Made by a program: the position numbers and the translations under genes. This document shows, piece after piece, positions 1 to 7,437 of a stretch of 64,000 nucleotides of DNA; position 1 is the first letter of the stretch; the number at the start of each line of letters is the position of its first letter. This DNA is from Ectothiorhodospiraceae bacterium (GTDB lineage: Bacteria; Pseudomonadota; Gammaproteobacteria; HK1), in contig JACKNM010000002.1 in NCBI GenBank assembly GCA_024234875.1, positions 248,001 to 312,000 of the forward strand. The letters run 5' to 3'. The notes under the pieces were generated by a model. It was not told the DNA's origin, searched no databases, and saw nothing but the letters and a program-made list of their open reading frames with translations.

Positions 1-291
1 TCGCGTCACCTGTGGACCATCGAGCAGCCAGCGGCGGCGGTGGCCAACGGCTTCTACGTCGGCGCCATCAATCGGGTCGGCGAGGAGGCTCCCTGGAACA
101 TCGGGCGCTTCTACGGATCGAGCTACGTGGTCGACCCGCGCGGCCAGATCCTCGCGCAAGGCCCGGAGGACGCCGACGCCCTCGTCGTCGCCGACGTCGA
201 CCTCGACGTGGTGCGCGAGGTGCGCGAGACCTGGCGCTTCTTCGAGCATCGCCGTCCCGAGACCTACGCGCCGGTGAGCGCCGATGCCTGA
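1..291 (+). CDS. Nitrilase-superfamily amidohydrolase, beta-ureidopropionase-like (C-terminal part)
   Basis: The reading frame is open from base 1, so the N-terminus lies outside the window and only about 96 residues are visible. They include NGFYVGAINRVG, FYGSSYVVDPRGQIL and ending RPETYAP, which is how the C-terminal half of beta-ureidopropionase/N-carbamoyl-amide hydrolases of the carbon-nitrogen hydrolase superfamily looks. These cytoplasmic enzymes use a Glu-Lys-Cys triad; the Cys region is upstream of the window and cannot be checked. The stop overlaps the next gene by 8 bp, which suggests co-transcription with the dehydrogenase. The family is well supported; the exact substrate (ureidopropionate, carbamoyl-putrescine or an aliphatic amide) is inference. 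Confidence 0.8.
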   Translation, partial: SRHLWTIEQPAAAVANGFYVGAINRVGEEAPWNIGRFYGSSYVVDPRGQILAQGPEDADALVVADVDLDVVREVRETWRFFEHRRPETYAPVSADA

Positions 292-1213
292 GCCGGCCGC
301 CGGCGGCCGCGAGCGCATCGGCTTCGTCGGCCTCGGCGCGATGGGCCGCGGCATGGCGCGCAACCTTCTGCGCGCCGGGCATGCCCTCACCGTGTTCGAC
401 CTGAGTCGGGCGGCGGTCGACGCCCTCGTCACCGACGGCGCCCAGGCGGCCGATGGGCCGGCCGCGGTCGCGGCGTGGTGTGATCGGCTGTTCCTCTGCC
501 TGCCCTTCGCGCCGCAGGTGCGCGAGGTCCTGCTCGGACCGGGTGGTGTGGCCAGCGCCGCGCGAGCGGGACTCGCGGTGATCGACACCACCACCCTGCT
601 GCAATCGGACGCGGTCGACATCGCCGGCGCCGCCGACCAGGCGGGGCTGCGCTACAACGACTGCCCGGTCTCCGGCATGCCGATGCGAGCCGAGAGCGGG
701 ACCCTGACCGTGATGTTCGGCGGCACCGACGCCGACTTCGCCGATGCGCGCCCACTGCTCGACGTCATCGGTGCCGACGTCATCCACTGCGGACCGGTCG
801 GCTCCGGCCAGCTCATGAAGGCGGTCAACAACGTCGTCTACGACATCAACATCGCCGCGGTCTGCGAGATCCTGCCGCTGGCGGTCAAGGCCGGCCTCGA
901 CCCCGAGACGGTGACCGCGGTGCTCACCAGCGGCTCCGCGCGGAGCTTCGCCGGCGACCACTTCCTGCCGCGGATCCTCGACCGGCGCTTCGCCGGCGAC
1001 TTCTCGTTGCGCTCGGCCTGGAAGGACGTCGTGAACCTGCAGCAGGCGGCGGTGCGCACCGGCGCGATGACCCCGCTGACGGCGGCGATGAGCGGCATCT
1101 ACCAGACCGCGATCGCGCAGGGCCACGGCGACGAGCCGAAGAGCGCCATGGTCAAGGTGTACGAGGCGGTCCTCGGGCTCGAGGTCCACCGCGACGGCTC
1201 GGAGTCGGGCTGA
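284..1213 (+). CDS. NAD(P)-dependent beta-hydroxyacid dehydrogenase (3-hydroxyisobutyrate dehydrogenase family)
   Basis: A 309-residue protein of normal family length. The N-terminal Rossmann motif GFVGLGAMGRGMARNL (about residues 13-28) binds the dinucleotide. DCPVSGMPMRAESGT (126-140) is the substrate-binding loop, and GSGQLMKAVNN carries the catalytic Lys at about residue 179. The family oxidises 3-hydroxy acids such as 3-hydroxyisobutyrate, tartronate semialdehyde or similar, in the cytoplasm. It overlaps the upstream nitrilase gene by 8 bp and ends 17 bp before the methyltransferase gene, so all three may share a transcript. A second paralogue lies at 3938-4828. The substrate cannot be assigned from sequence alone. 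Confidence 0.85.
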   Translation: MPEPAAGGRERIGFVGLGAMGRGMARNLLRAGHALTVFDLSRAAVDALVTDGAQAADGPAAVAAWCDRLFLCLPFAPQVREVLLGPGGVASAARAGLAVIDTTTLLQSDAVDIAGAADQAGLRYNDCPVSGMPMRAESGTLTVMFGGTDADFADARPLLDVIGADVIHCGPVGSGQLMKAVNNVVYDINIAAVCEILPLAVKAGLDPETVTAVLTSGSARSFAGDHFLPRILDRRFAGDFSLRSAWKDVVNLQQAAVRTGAMTPLTAAMSGIYQTAIAQGHGDEPKSAMVKVYEAVLGLEVHRDGSESG

Positions 1214-1230
1214 TCGGCGCGGCGCGGACG

Positions 1231-1974
1231 GTGGCCGGGCGACCGCACCTCGTGGCCGTGGGTACCGGACTCCAGTTCCGGTCGCACATCACCCTCGAGA
1301 CCCTCGACGTGCTGCGCGCGGCCGACAAGGTGCTGTTCGCCGGCGCCGACGTGGTCACCGCCCGCTGGCTGGCCGAGATCAACCCCAGTGCCGAGGGTCT
1401 TCCCGACTATCTGCCGGGTCGACCGCGGCGCGAGACCTATGAACTCTGGGTCGAGCTGGTGATGGGCGCGGTGCGCGCCGGGCGACACGTGTGCGCCGCC
1501 GCCTACGGGCACCCCGGGGTGTTCGTCCACTTCACCGGCGAGGCGGTCCGGCGCGCGCGCGCCGAGGGGTTTCGGGCAGTGATGCTTCCCGGAATCTCGG
1601 CCGAGGCCTGCATGCTCTGCGATCTGCTGATCGACCCCGCACCGACCGGCTGGCAGAGCTACAGCGCGACGGTGTTCGTCCGCCGCCAGCCGCGCTTCGA
1701 CACCGGCACTCCGCTGGTGCTGTGGCAGGTCAAGGTGATCGACGCGCCGGGCCCGCCCGATCGCATCGCGCGCGACGGCCTCGCGCGGCTCGTCTCGGTG
1801 CTGCTCGAGCACTACCCACCGCACCACCAGGTGGCGCTCTACGAGGCGAGCCGCAATCCCGCCCTCGAGCACCAGGTGCAGTGGCTGCCGCTGGCGGCGC
1901 TCGCATCGGCCCGCTTTCGACTCAGCGCGACCCTGCTGGTGCCGCCGCTCGACCAGGCGTCCGAGCGCCCCTGA
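1231..1974 (+). CDS. Borosin-type peptide alpha-N-methyltransferase (tetrapyrrole-methylase fold), split form
   Basis: A 247-residue SAM-dependent methyltransferase of the tetrapyrrole-methylase fold. It matches from memory the catalytic domain of OphMA, the omphalotin backbone N-methyltransferase. AAYGHPGVFVH (90-100), VMLPGISAEACMLCDLLIDP and LVLWQVK align with corresponding OphMA stretches. The OphMA active-site residues Tyr66, Arg72, Tyr76 and Tyr98 are matched with identical spacing by Tyr60, Arg66, Tyr70 and Tyr92. Unlike fungal borosins, there is no C-terminal clasp and core peptide, so it would act on a separate precursor; a Nif11-type precursor is encoded on the opposite strand at 2655-3014. 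The start is GTG at 1231; I see no strong Shine-Dalgarno. It converges with the next gene, leaving 9 bp between stops. Alternative: a methylase of another small substrate, but the tyrosine/arginine pattern argues against a corrin or siroheme enzyme. Confidence 0.85.
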   Translation: MAGRPHLVAVGTGLQFRSHITLETLDVLRAADKVLFAGADVVTARWLAEINPSAEGLPDYLPGRPRRETYELWVELVMGAVRAGRHVCAAAYGHPGVFVHFTGEAVRRARAEGFRAVMLPGISAEACMLCDLLIDPAPTGWQSYSATVFVRRQPRFDTGTPLVLWQVKVIDAPGPPDRIARDGLARLVSVLLEHYPPHHQVALYEASRNPALEHQVQWLPLAALASARFRLSATLLVPPLDQASERP

Positions 1975-1983
1975 CCCAGCTCG

Positions 1984-2658
1984 TCACCGCGCGACCGGCG
2001 ATCCCGCGAGCCGCTCCTCCACCAGCAGGTCCTCACAGCACCGGTACACGCCCTCGTTCATCACCGGATGCGGCGCCATCAGGCGCCACACCAGCCAGAA
2101 TGCGCGCTCGAATCGTACCGGCCCCACCACCGGCGCCGGGTCCGGGTCGAAGGCCGCCTCGGCCAGCTCGGCCGGCAGGTCACCGCGCATGACCAGCCCC
2201 GCGTAACCGACCACCGGAAACGACTCGAGTGGCACCGGATCGTCGGGCAACTCGGCGGGGAACGGGGCATCGCCGGCCCGCACGGCAGTGAGATGCGCCG
2301 ACGCCGCCGCGCTCGAATCGAACCGGGCCAGCGCGACCTCGGCGGCCTCGAACCACGCGGTATGGCGCGCGAACACCGCCTGCACCGCCTCGGCGCGTGA
2401 CGACGCGCGCACGACCGCCGCGAAGGCCCACGTCAGATCTCGGACCAGCGTGCGCTCGGACTCCGAGGCGCCGACCCAGGGCGGCGCGGTCCACTCACCG
2501 GCCAGGGCGACCGGCTCGACGCCGAGCTCTCGGGCGAGCGTCGCCACCGCGGCATGCCGACGCTCGAGGTGACGGACGGTCAGCGTGCCACGCAGGGCGA
2601 GTGGCCGCAGCGCCCGGGAAACCCAGTCCGGCGACGTGGCGACGTCGACACCGGTCAG
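1984..2658 (-). CDS. Unknown protein translationally coupled to the Nif11 precursor peptide
   Basis: I do not recognise this family. With the start chosen here it is 224 residues, mostly helical by composition, with a C-terminal block (PVRFERAFWLVWRLMAPHP, then two adjacent Cys in VYRCCEDLL). The only in-frame start candidates are GTG at 2547 (187 residues, no visible Shine-Dalgarno) and CTG at 2658. The CTG overlaps the precursor stop (C-TGA) and sits 8 nt after a strong GGAGGAGG tract. The extra 37 codons are open and have high GC at third positions, so I prefer the CTG start, with moderate confidence. Coupling to the precursor suggests a partner in peptide maturation, folding or export. 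No signal peptide or membrane helix is visible. Confidence 0.6.
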   Translation of the reverse strand: MTGVDVATSPDWVSRALRPLALRGTLTVRHLERRHAAVATLARELGVEPVALAGEWTAPPWVGASESERTLVRDLTWAFAAVVRASSRAEAVQAVFARHTAWFEAAEVALARFDSSAAASAHLTAVRAGDAPFPAELPDDPVPLESFPVVGYAGLVMRGDLPAELAEAAFDPDPAPVVGPVRFERAFWLVWRLMAPHPVMNEGVYRCCEDLLVEERLAGSPVAR

Positions 2659-3014
2659 AGCTGGATCTCCTCCTCCTCGACCTCCTGCACACCGCCGAAG
2701 CCCGGGCCGATCTGCCCGATCCGCGGCGCGAAGGTGTAGTTCCGGAACACGTTCAGCGTCGAGCTGGTGAAGCTCGTGAACCGCCCGGCGCCACCCACCA
2801 CCGCCTCGAGCGCCGCGTCGTCGAGACTCTCCTGGTCGGCCGTCCCGAGGGCATTGACCAGATCCTCGGCAGAGAACTCGTGGCCGCGACCGCTGGCGAC
2901 GGTGAGGAAGGCGCTCACCGGCTTCTCGCTCGCGAGTGCGCGCTCGAGCTCGTCTCGCAGCGCCGCGTTCTCCTGCACTTCCCTCATCAGGGCCCGTACC
3001 GCGTCCTGGCTCAT
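2655..3014 (-). CDS. Nif11/NHLP-type RiPP precursor peptide
   Basis: A 119-residue peptide with RiPP precursor architecture. The N-terminal region (MSQDAVRALMREVQ, residues 1-14, then LVNALG and SLDDAALEAVVGG) is a Nif11-like leader ending in a double glycine at 74-75, the usual cleavage or export mark. The remaining 44 residues form the presumed core plus follower: Ser/Thr- and Phe-rich (FTSFTSSTLNVF), then RIGQIGPGFGG, then an acidic tail EVEEEEIQL. The leader has no Cys and the core none, so a lanthipeptide product is unlikely. AGGAG lies 8 nt before the ATG. The neighbouring borosin-type methyltransferase is the obvious modifying enzyme. Family call is strong; the product is inference. 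Confidence 0.85.
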   Translation of the reverse strand: MSQDAVRALMREVQENAALRDELERALASEKPVSAFLTVASGRGHEFSAEDLVNALGTADQESLDDAALEAVVGGAGRFTSFTSSTLNVFRNYTFAPRIGQIGPGFGGVQEVEEEEIQL

Positions 3015-3169
3015 GGCGTGGTCTCCTGTCGCTCGCTCGTCACCCCTCAGCAGCGAGCCGCGCTCGCGCTGCGTCGCCCGTCAGTCTAGACACGTCGCGA
3101 CGACCCGGACAGAGAACGACCGCACAGTTCCGGGACCGGCCGAGCACGAGATGCGTCACCCGACTCGCA

Positions 3170-3907
3170 CTACCGGAGGCGGCGACGAAACAGGTCGAAC
3201 AGCCGCGACCAGTACCGCTCGGCCGCCGTGTGGTCGTACACGTCCTCGCGCTGTGGGAAGCAGAAGCCGTGGTGCGTGCCGGGGTAGATCTCGATCTGGT
3301 GGGGCACGCCATGGGTCTCGAGCTCGGCACGCAGCGTCGGCACGACGTTCGGCGGCACCAGGTGATCGTGCTCGGCGAAGCCGTAGTACATCTCGGCCTG
3401 GATATTGCGAACCAGCAGGTGCGGCGAATCCGGCTGGTCGGTGACGATGTCGGTGCCATACGCGGCCGCGCAGGCAGCCATCCGCGCGGGGAATCGCCCG
3501 GCGATGGTGGTGATGAAGCGGCCGCTCTGGCAGAACCCGATGCAGCCCCGCCCTCCCGGGCGCACCGCCGGGTGCGCGTCGAGGAAGTCGAGCATCGACT
3601 CGGTGTCCGCGGCGACCATCGCGTTGTCGAGCCGCCGACGGGCGGCGCGAAAGGTCGCGACCGCCTCGTCGTCGCGGCGTCCCTCGAGCCTGATGCGCCC
3701 GAATCGGTAGTAGAGATCGGGCAGGAGACAGAAGTACCCCTCGCCCGCGATCCGGCGCGCGAAGTCGCGCAACTCCTCGCGGATGCCGGGTGCGTCCATG
3801 TAGAGAATCACCGCCGGATGCCCGCCACTCGCGCTCGGCGCGGCGTGGAACGCGGTCAGGATGCCGTCGCGGGTCGCGATCTCGACGTCGTCTCGCTCGA
3901 TCAGCAT
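3170..3907 (-). CDS. Dienelactone hydrolase family protein
   Basis: A 245-residue alpha/beta hydrolase of usual dienelactone hydrolase length. The nucleophile is Cys126 in GFCQSG, as in carboxymethylenebutenolidase. Asp181 (FAEHDHLVP) and His213 (GTHHGF) complete the Cys-Asp-His triad. The known family reaction is hydrolysis of dienelactones or related lactones in aromatic degradation, but many members have other ester substrates and no chlorocatechol genes lie nearby. It is cytoplasmic, with no signal peptide. It is followed on the same strand (155 bp gap) by the Nif11 precursor and preceded by the hydroxyacid dehydrogenase, 30 bp away, with which it may be co-transcribed. Confidence 0.85.
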   Translation of the reverse strand: MLIERDDVEIATRDGILTAFHAAPSASGGHPAVILYMDAPGIREELRDFARRIAGEGYFCLLPDLYYRFGRIRLEGRRDDEAVATFRAARRRLDNAMVAADTESMLDFLDAHPAVRPGGRGCIGFCQSGRFITTIAGRFPARMAACAAAYGTDIVTDQPDSPHLLVRNIQAEMYYGFAEHDHLVPPNVVPTLRAELETHGVPHQIEIYPGTHHGFCFPQREDVYDHTAAERYWSRLFDLFRRRLR

Positions 3908-3937
3908 GCGGCTCTTCCTCGTGGGTCGCGAAGACGT

Positions 3938-4828
3938 CTACACCGAGTCGGCGCCATCGAACAGCTTCAGCACCGCGGTGCCGTCGAGCTCGGAATGCCC
4001 CTTCGACACCAGGATGCGGTACAGCGACGCCGCCTGCGACGACATCGGGGTCGGCACCTTCAGGCCCTTGGCGAGGTCGTGGACCATGTCGAGGTCCTTC
4101 AGCACCTGGCGCGCGTATCCCGACGGCGCGTAATCGCGCGCGATCATGCGCGGGAACATCGCCTGCAGCAGATTGCTGCCGGCATGGCCGGTCGCCAGCG
4201 CCCGCGGGATCTTGTCGGCCTCGATGCCGCCGGCCTCCGCCAATGCCAGCGCCTCGGCCAGGATGCAGTAGTTGTTGAGCACCAGCACCTGGTTGACCAT
4301 CTTCGTGACCTGCCCGGCGCCGACCGGCCCCATGTGGGTGAAGACGCTCGCCAGGTCCGCCATCACCGGCTCGACGCGCGCGATGTCCCGCGGCGCACCG
4401 CCGGCCATGATGGCGAGGCTGCCGGATGCGGCCGCGGGCGGCCCGCCGGAGACCGGCGCGTCGACCCATCCCATGCCACGCGCATCGGCCAGGCGCGACG
4501 CCAGCGCTCGCGTGTCCGCGACCACGGTGGTGGAGTGGTCGACCAGCACCTTGTCGGCGGTCGCGGCCTCGAGCACCCCGCGCGTCCCGGTGACGACATC
4601 GTGCACCGCCTCGGTGGAGACGACGCAGATCTGGACGACGTCGCTCGCGGCGGTCACGTCCGCCGCCGACCCGGCCGGAACGACGCCGTGCTCGGCCGCT
4701 CGCGCAACCTTCTCCGGCACGATGTCGAAGCCGGTGACCTGGTAGCCACGCTCGACCAGGCGACGGGTGAACGCCTGGCCCATGAGCCCGAGCCCGATGA
4801 ACCCGATGCGCGGACGTGCATCGCTCAT
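3938..4828 (-). CDS. NAD(P)-dependent beta-hydroxyacid dehydrogenase (3-hydroxyisobutyrate dehydrogenase family)
   Basis: A 296-residue protein starting at ATG 4828; the frame stays open upstream but the sequence there is not protein-like, and GFIGLGLMGQAF starts properly at residue 9. The substrate loop DAPVSGGPPAAASGSL is at 123-138 and the catalytic Lys is about 176 (GAGQVTKMVNQ). This is the second such paralogue here and shares the family architecture with the protein at 284-1213, though they differ in most non-motif positions. It probably oxidises a short beta-hydroxy acid (3-hydroxyisobutyrate or 2-hydroxy-3-oxopropionate type). It lies 30 bp upstream of the dienelactone hydrolase on the same strand. 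Confidence 0.85.
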   Translation of the reverse strand: MSDARPRIGFIGLGLMGQAFTRRLVERGYQVTGFDIVPEKVARAAEHGVVPAGSAADVTAASDVVQICVVSTEAVHDVVTGTRGVLEAATADKVLVDHSTTVVADTRALASRLADARGMGWVDAPVSGGPPAAASGSLAIMAGGAPRDIARVEPVMADLASVFTHMGPVGAGQVTKMVNQVLVLNNYCILAEALALAEAGGIEADKIPRALATGHAGSNLLQAMFPRMIARDYAPSGYARQVLKDLDMVHDLAKGLKVPTPMSSQAASLYRILVSKGHSELDGTAVLKLFDGADSV

Positions 4829-4893
4829 GATCTGCCCTCGTGATGCCGGCGCGAGGACCGGGATTGTAGTGCCGAGCTCGGGCCGCGGCGACG

Positions 4894-5757
4894 CTACGGT
4901 GCGTTCAGGCTCCAGTCGTAGTCGTCGCCGTCCACGTGGGCCACGCCGACCAGCGCGTCGGCCAGCGCGGGCTCGGCGTGGCGTCGCAGGTGCGCGATGA
5001 CGCCGGCGTCGTCGCCACCGAAGTCCTCCACGAACCACACGTAGATGCTGGACACGCGCAGGCGGCCACGCTCGACCCGCGCGCCACGTGGGTGGTTCAC
5101 GAAGTCGCGAGCCGCAGCGTCGAGCGCGGCGTCGAGATCGGCTGCGGCGTAGGCGTGCCCGCGCAGATTGGGGCACCCGATGGACGCACAATTCACCGCG
5201 TAGTGCACGCGTGCATCACGCCAGATCGGGCGCAGGATGCGGTGCTCGATGTCGTCGAGGCCGAGCTGCTCGCCCTCGATCTCGATGAGCTTCGCGCCCC
5301 AGGGGCCAGAGGAGAACAGACCCGGCGAGATGTCGATGTCGCGAATGCTCGCTACCGGAAAGTGATCCAGGACCACGCGGACCGTCAGCGCATTGTAGAG
5401 ATTGATCCAGAACGCCTTCTGCTCGGGCCGGGCGAGAGCCGAGACGGGTATCGCCGCGAGATCGCGAAGGTATCGATCGAGGCTTGCGCGACTGCGCGCG
5501 TCGACCTCGCCGTAGGCGACACGGTTCACCCCGGAGGGATGGGCGCGAACGTGGGTGCGGAGGAATGCGTCCCAGAGCCCGTGGTCGACGGTCCGGGTCG
5601 CGGCCGGGTCGTGGGCGGTCCATCGCTCCCACAGCTCGGCCTTCGGCGCCGCCGCGCTCGGCAGCGCGACGAGCAGCGCCCCCACCAGGCCGAGAATGCC
5701 CGCCACGTGACGCGGCGCGGCGCGGCGGTGCATGCGCGACGGTGACGGATCGTTCAT
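4894..5757 (-). CDS. Exported DUF547 domain protein
   Basis: A 287-residue protein with an N-terminal signal sequence (GILGLVGALLVALPSAAA, about residues 20-38). The DUF547 domain is recognised by AFWINLYNALTVRVV and by YAVNCASIGCPNL, whose two cysteines are conserved in the family. The function of DUF547 is unknown; members are often secreted or periplasmic. ATG 5757 is chosen because it directly precedes the basic n-region; a second ATG seven codons further in is also possible. The gene stands alone between the dehydrogenase and the GST gene, both on the same strand. Confidence 0.8.
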   Translation of the reverse strand: MNDPSPSRMHRRAAPRHVAGILGLVGALLVALPSAAAPKAELWERWTAHDPAATRTVDHGLWDAFLRTHVRAHPSGVNRVAYGEVDARSRASLDRYLRDLAAIPVSALARPEQKAFWINLYNALTVRVVLDHFPVASIRDIDISPGLFSSGPWGAKLIEIEGEQLGLDDIEHRILRPIWRDARVHYAVNCASIGCPNLRGHAYAAADLDAALDAAARDFVNHPRGARVERGRLRVSSIYVWFVEDFGGDDAGVIAHLRRHAEPALADALVGVAHVDGDDYDWSLNAP

Positions 5758-5923
5758 GGTCGACTCCAGCTTGGACGACGCGCGCCGGTAGACCGTGCGG
5801 TCTGCCGCCACACCCGACCACTACGACGTCCGTGCAGCCAGGGAGTTCCCGCACGGGGCCCGACGTTCATCGCCGGCGGACGATTTCGTGATCATCGCCC
5901 GGCCCACGGAGCCGGCGCCCCTC

Positions 5924-6538
5924 TCAGCCCGACTCGCGCTCGCGCGCCCGCGCCAGCGCCGGCCGCGCGAGCAGGCGATCGCCGTACGCGGCGACCTTCG
6001 GGGTCTCGAGCCCGCTTGCAGCCTTGCGGCCCCAGGCGAGGGTGTGCGCGACGAGGATGTCGGCGACCGAGAACCGCTCGCCGGCAATGAACTCGCGCCC
6101 GTCCAGACCCTCGTCGAGCACCGACATCGCGCGCGCGTACTCCCAACGCGCGGTATCGATGATCGCGGGCACGCGCCGCTCCTCGGGGAGCGCGAACTTG
6201 TGCTTGGCGATCGTCCACAGCGCCTGCTCGAGCTCGGTTACCGCGAAGCAGAGCCAACGCAAGAAAGAGGCTCTCGCCGCCGTGCCCACCGCGGGCACCA
6301 GGCGAGCCTCGGGGAACCGCTCGCCCACCCACACGCAGATCGCGGCCGATTCGGTGATCACGTCGTCGCCGTCGATCAGCGCCGGCACCTTGCCCCCGGG
6401 GTTGACCTTCAGGAACTCCGGACTCTGTCCTTGCCCCTGTCCGAGGTCGATACGCGTGTAGTCGTAGCGAGCACCCGCTTCCTCCAGCGCCCACACCACG
6501 CGCACCGAGCGTGTGTTCGGACAACCGTAGACGTGCAT
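5924..6538 (-). CDS. Glutathione S-transferase family protein
   Basis: A 204-residue protein of normal cytosolic GST length. The N-terminal thioredoxin-like domain has YGCPNTRSVRVVWALEE, with the Ser/Asn-type active-site region at residues 7-11, and the cis-proline plus glutathione-binding signature GGKVPALIDGDDVITES (48-64). The C-terminal helical domain carries the conserved FSVADILVAHTLAW segment. GST members conjugate glutathione to electrophiles or act as reductases or isomerases in aromatic breakdown; nothing nearby fixes the substrate. It is a single gene on the minus strand. Confidence 0.85.
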   Translation of the reverse strand: MHVYGCPNTRSVRVVWALEEAGARYDYTRIDLGQGQGQSPEFLKVNPGGKVPALIDGDDVITESAAICVWVGERFPEARLVPAVGTAARASFLRWLCFAVTELEQALWTIAKHKFALPEERRVPAIIDTARWEYARAMSVLDEGLDGREFIAGERFSVADILVAHTLAWGRKAASGLETPKVAAYGDRLLARPALARARERESG

Positions 6539-6694
6539 TGTCGACCTCCGCGACGACGTCGGGCGACGGCCCGACCGGGACGCGAAGCGTACCAGGGTGG
6601 GGGGCGCCGCGCTGCGCGAGCGTCGGGGGGATGGGCCCGATACGCTACCCCTCGAGGCGCGTCGCTCGCGACGCGCCCGAGAGGTGGTGGGCCG

Positions 6695-7120
6695 TCAGCA
6701 GTTGCTGACGAGGTCGATCTTGCATTCCTCGATCGGCGTCGGGAACGTGGGCGTGCCGTGGTCGACGGTGTGCACCATGCCGTCACCGAATCCACCGGTC
6801 GCACCGTCGTAGCGCATGCGGCAGACGTATTCCTCGGTGGTGCGATACGCGTTCTTGGTCCAGCTCGCGATGAAGAGGATGCTGCCGTCGGGCTGCACCG
6901 AGGCAACCAGCGTGCCGTGGGTGGCCCATTCGCGACGATCGTTGACGTCGCGCTGGACACCATTCATGTCGACCTCCACCGCCGTGGCCGAGGCCGGTGC
7001 GAAGGGCAGCTCCAGCGCGACGTCGTTGGGCGGGAAACCGGACGGGGCAACGCAGGCTGCATGGACGGCACCGGACAGCAGCGAGGCGGCGGCGACGGTG
7101 AGAATCGTGGAGGTCTTCAT
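6695..7120 (-). CDS. Small secreted protein of unknown function
   Basis: 141 residues with a clear signal peptide (MKTSTILTVAAASLLSGAVHA, predicted cleavage after AHA-like VHA at 19-21). The mature part holds four cysteines (near its start, in YVCRMRY, in EECKID and the final residue), suggesting two disulphides, and is rich in aromatic and acidic residues. I do not recognise a family. The ATG has GGAAG about 9 nt upstream. Transcribed alone; its product is expected in the periplasm or outside the cell. Confidence 0.65.
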   Translation of the reverse strand: MKTSTILTVAAASLLSGAVHAACVAPSGFPPNDVALELPFAPASATAVEVDMNGVQRDVNDRREWATHGTLVASVQPDGSILFIASWTKNAYRTTEEYVCRMRYDGATGGFGDGMVHTVDHGTPTFPTPIEECKIDLVSNC

Positions 7121-7437
7121 GACGTGCTTCCTTCCAGGTGGGACGCGGTCGACGCGATGCGGCGCGGGCGAGGGCCCGCGTGCTCCTCAGTGCATGCGCG
7201 CGCCGGTCGACTCGAACCGTCACGCGTATGCGCAGGCACAACGTTGACAGCGACCACCGCGGATGGATGTGACACGTCTCACAACGTCGTCAGCGGGTCC
7301 GGGAAGGTCTGAGAACCACAGACCTTCCCGGGATGCAGACCGCGCCTCGGCTCCTGCCGTCTCGACACGACTCGACGATGAGGTCGTGCAGTGTTTCCCC
7401 GGCGTCCACGCCGATCGCCCGCGGTGGCGAGATGCAC
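7121..7437. other. Intergenic region with one strong hairpin
   Basis: This 317-bp gap lies between the start of the secreted-protein gene and the stop of the class II aldolase, both on the minus strand. It must contain the secreted gene's promoter and the aldolase's terminator. The only structure I see is the 13-bp hairpin at 7299-7331. No convincing open reading frame is present. Confidence 0.5.
7299..7331 (-). terminator. Hairpin, probable terminator of the class II aldolase gene
   Basis: A perfect 13-bp inverted repeat (CCGGGAAGGTCTG and its complement) with a 7-nt loop (AGAACCA). It lies about 107 nt downstream of the aldolase stop. No T-run follows on either side, so Rho-independent termination is not proven; it could also protect the 3' end of the mRNA. 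Confidence 0.5.

Noticed and set aside
3156..4469. A 437-codon frame antisense-offset to the dehydrogenase and hydrolase genes
   Set aside because: It spans two clearly real genes and the gap between them, with Arg/Ala-rich composition.
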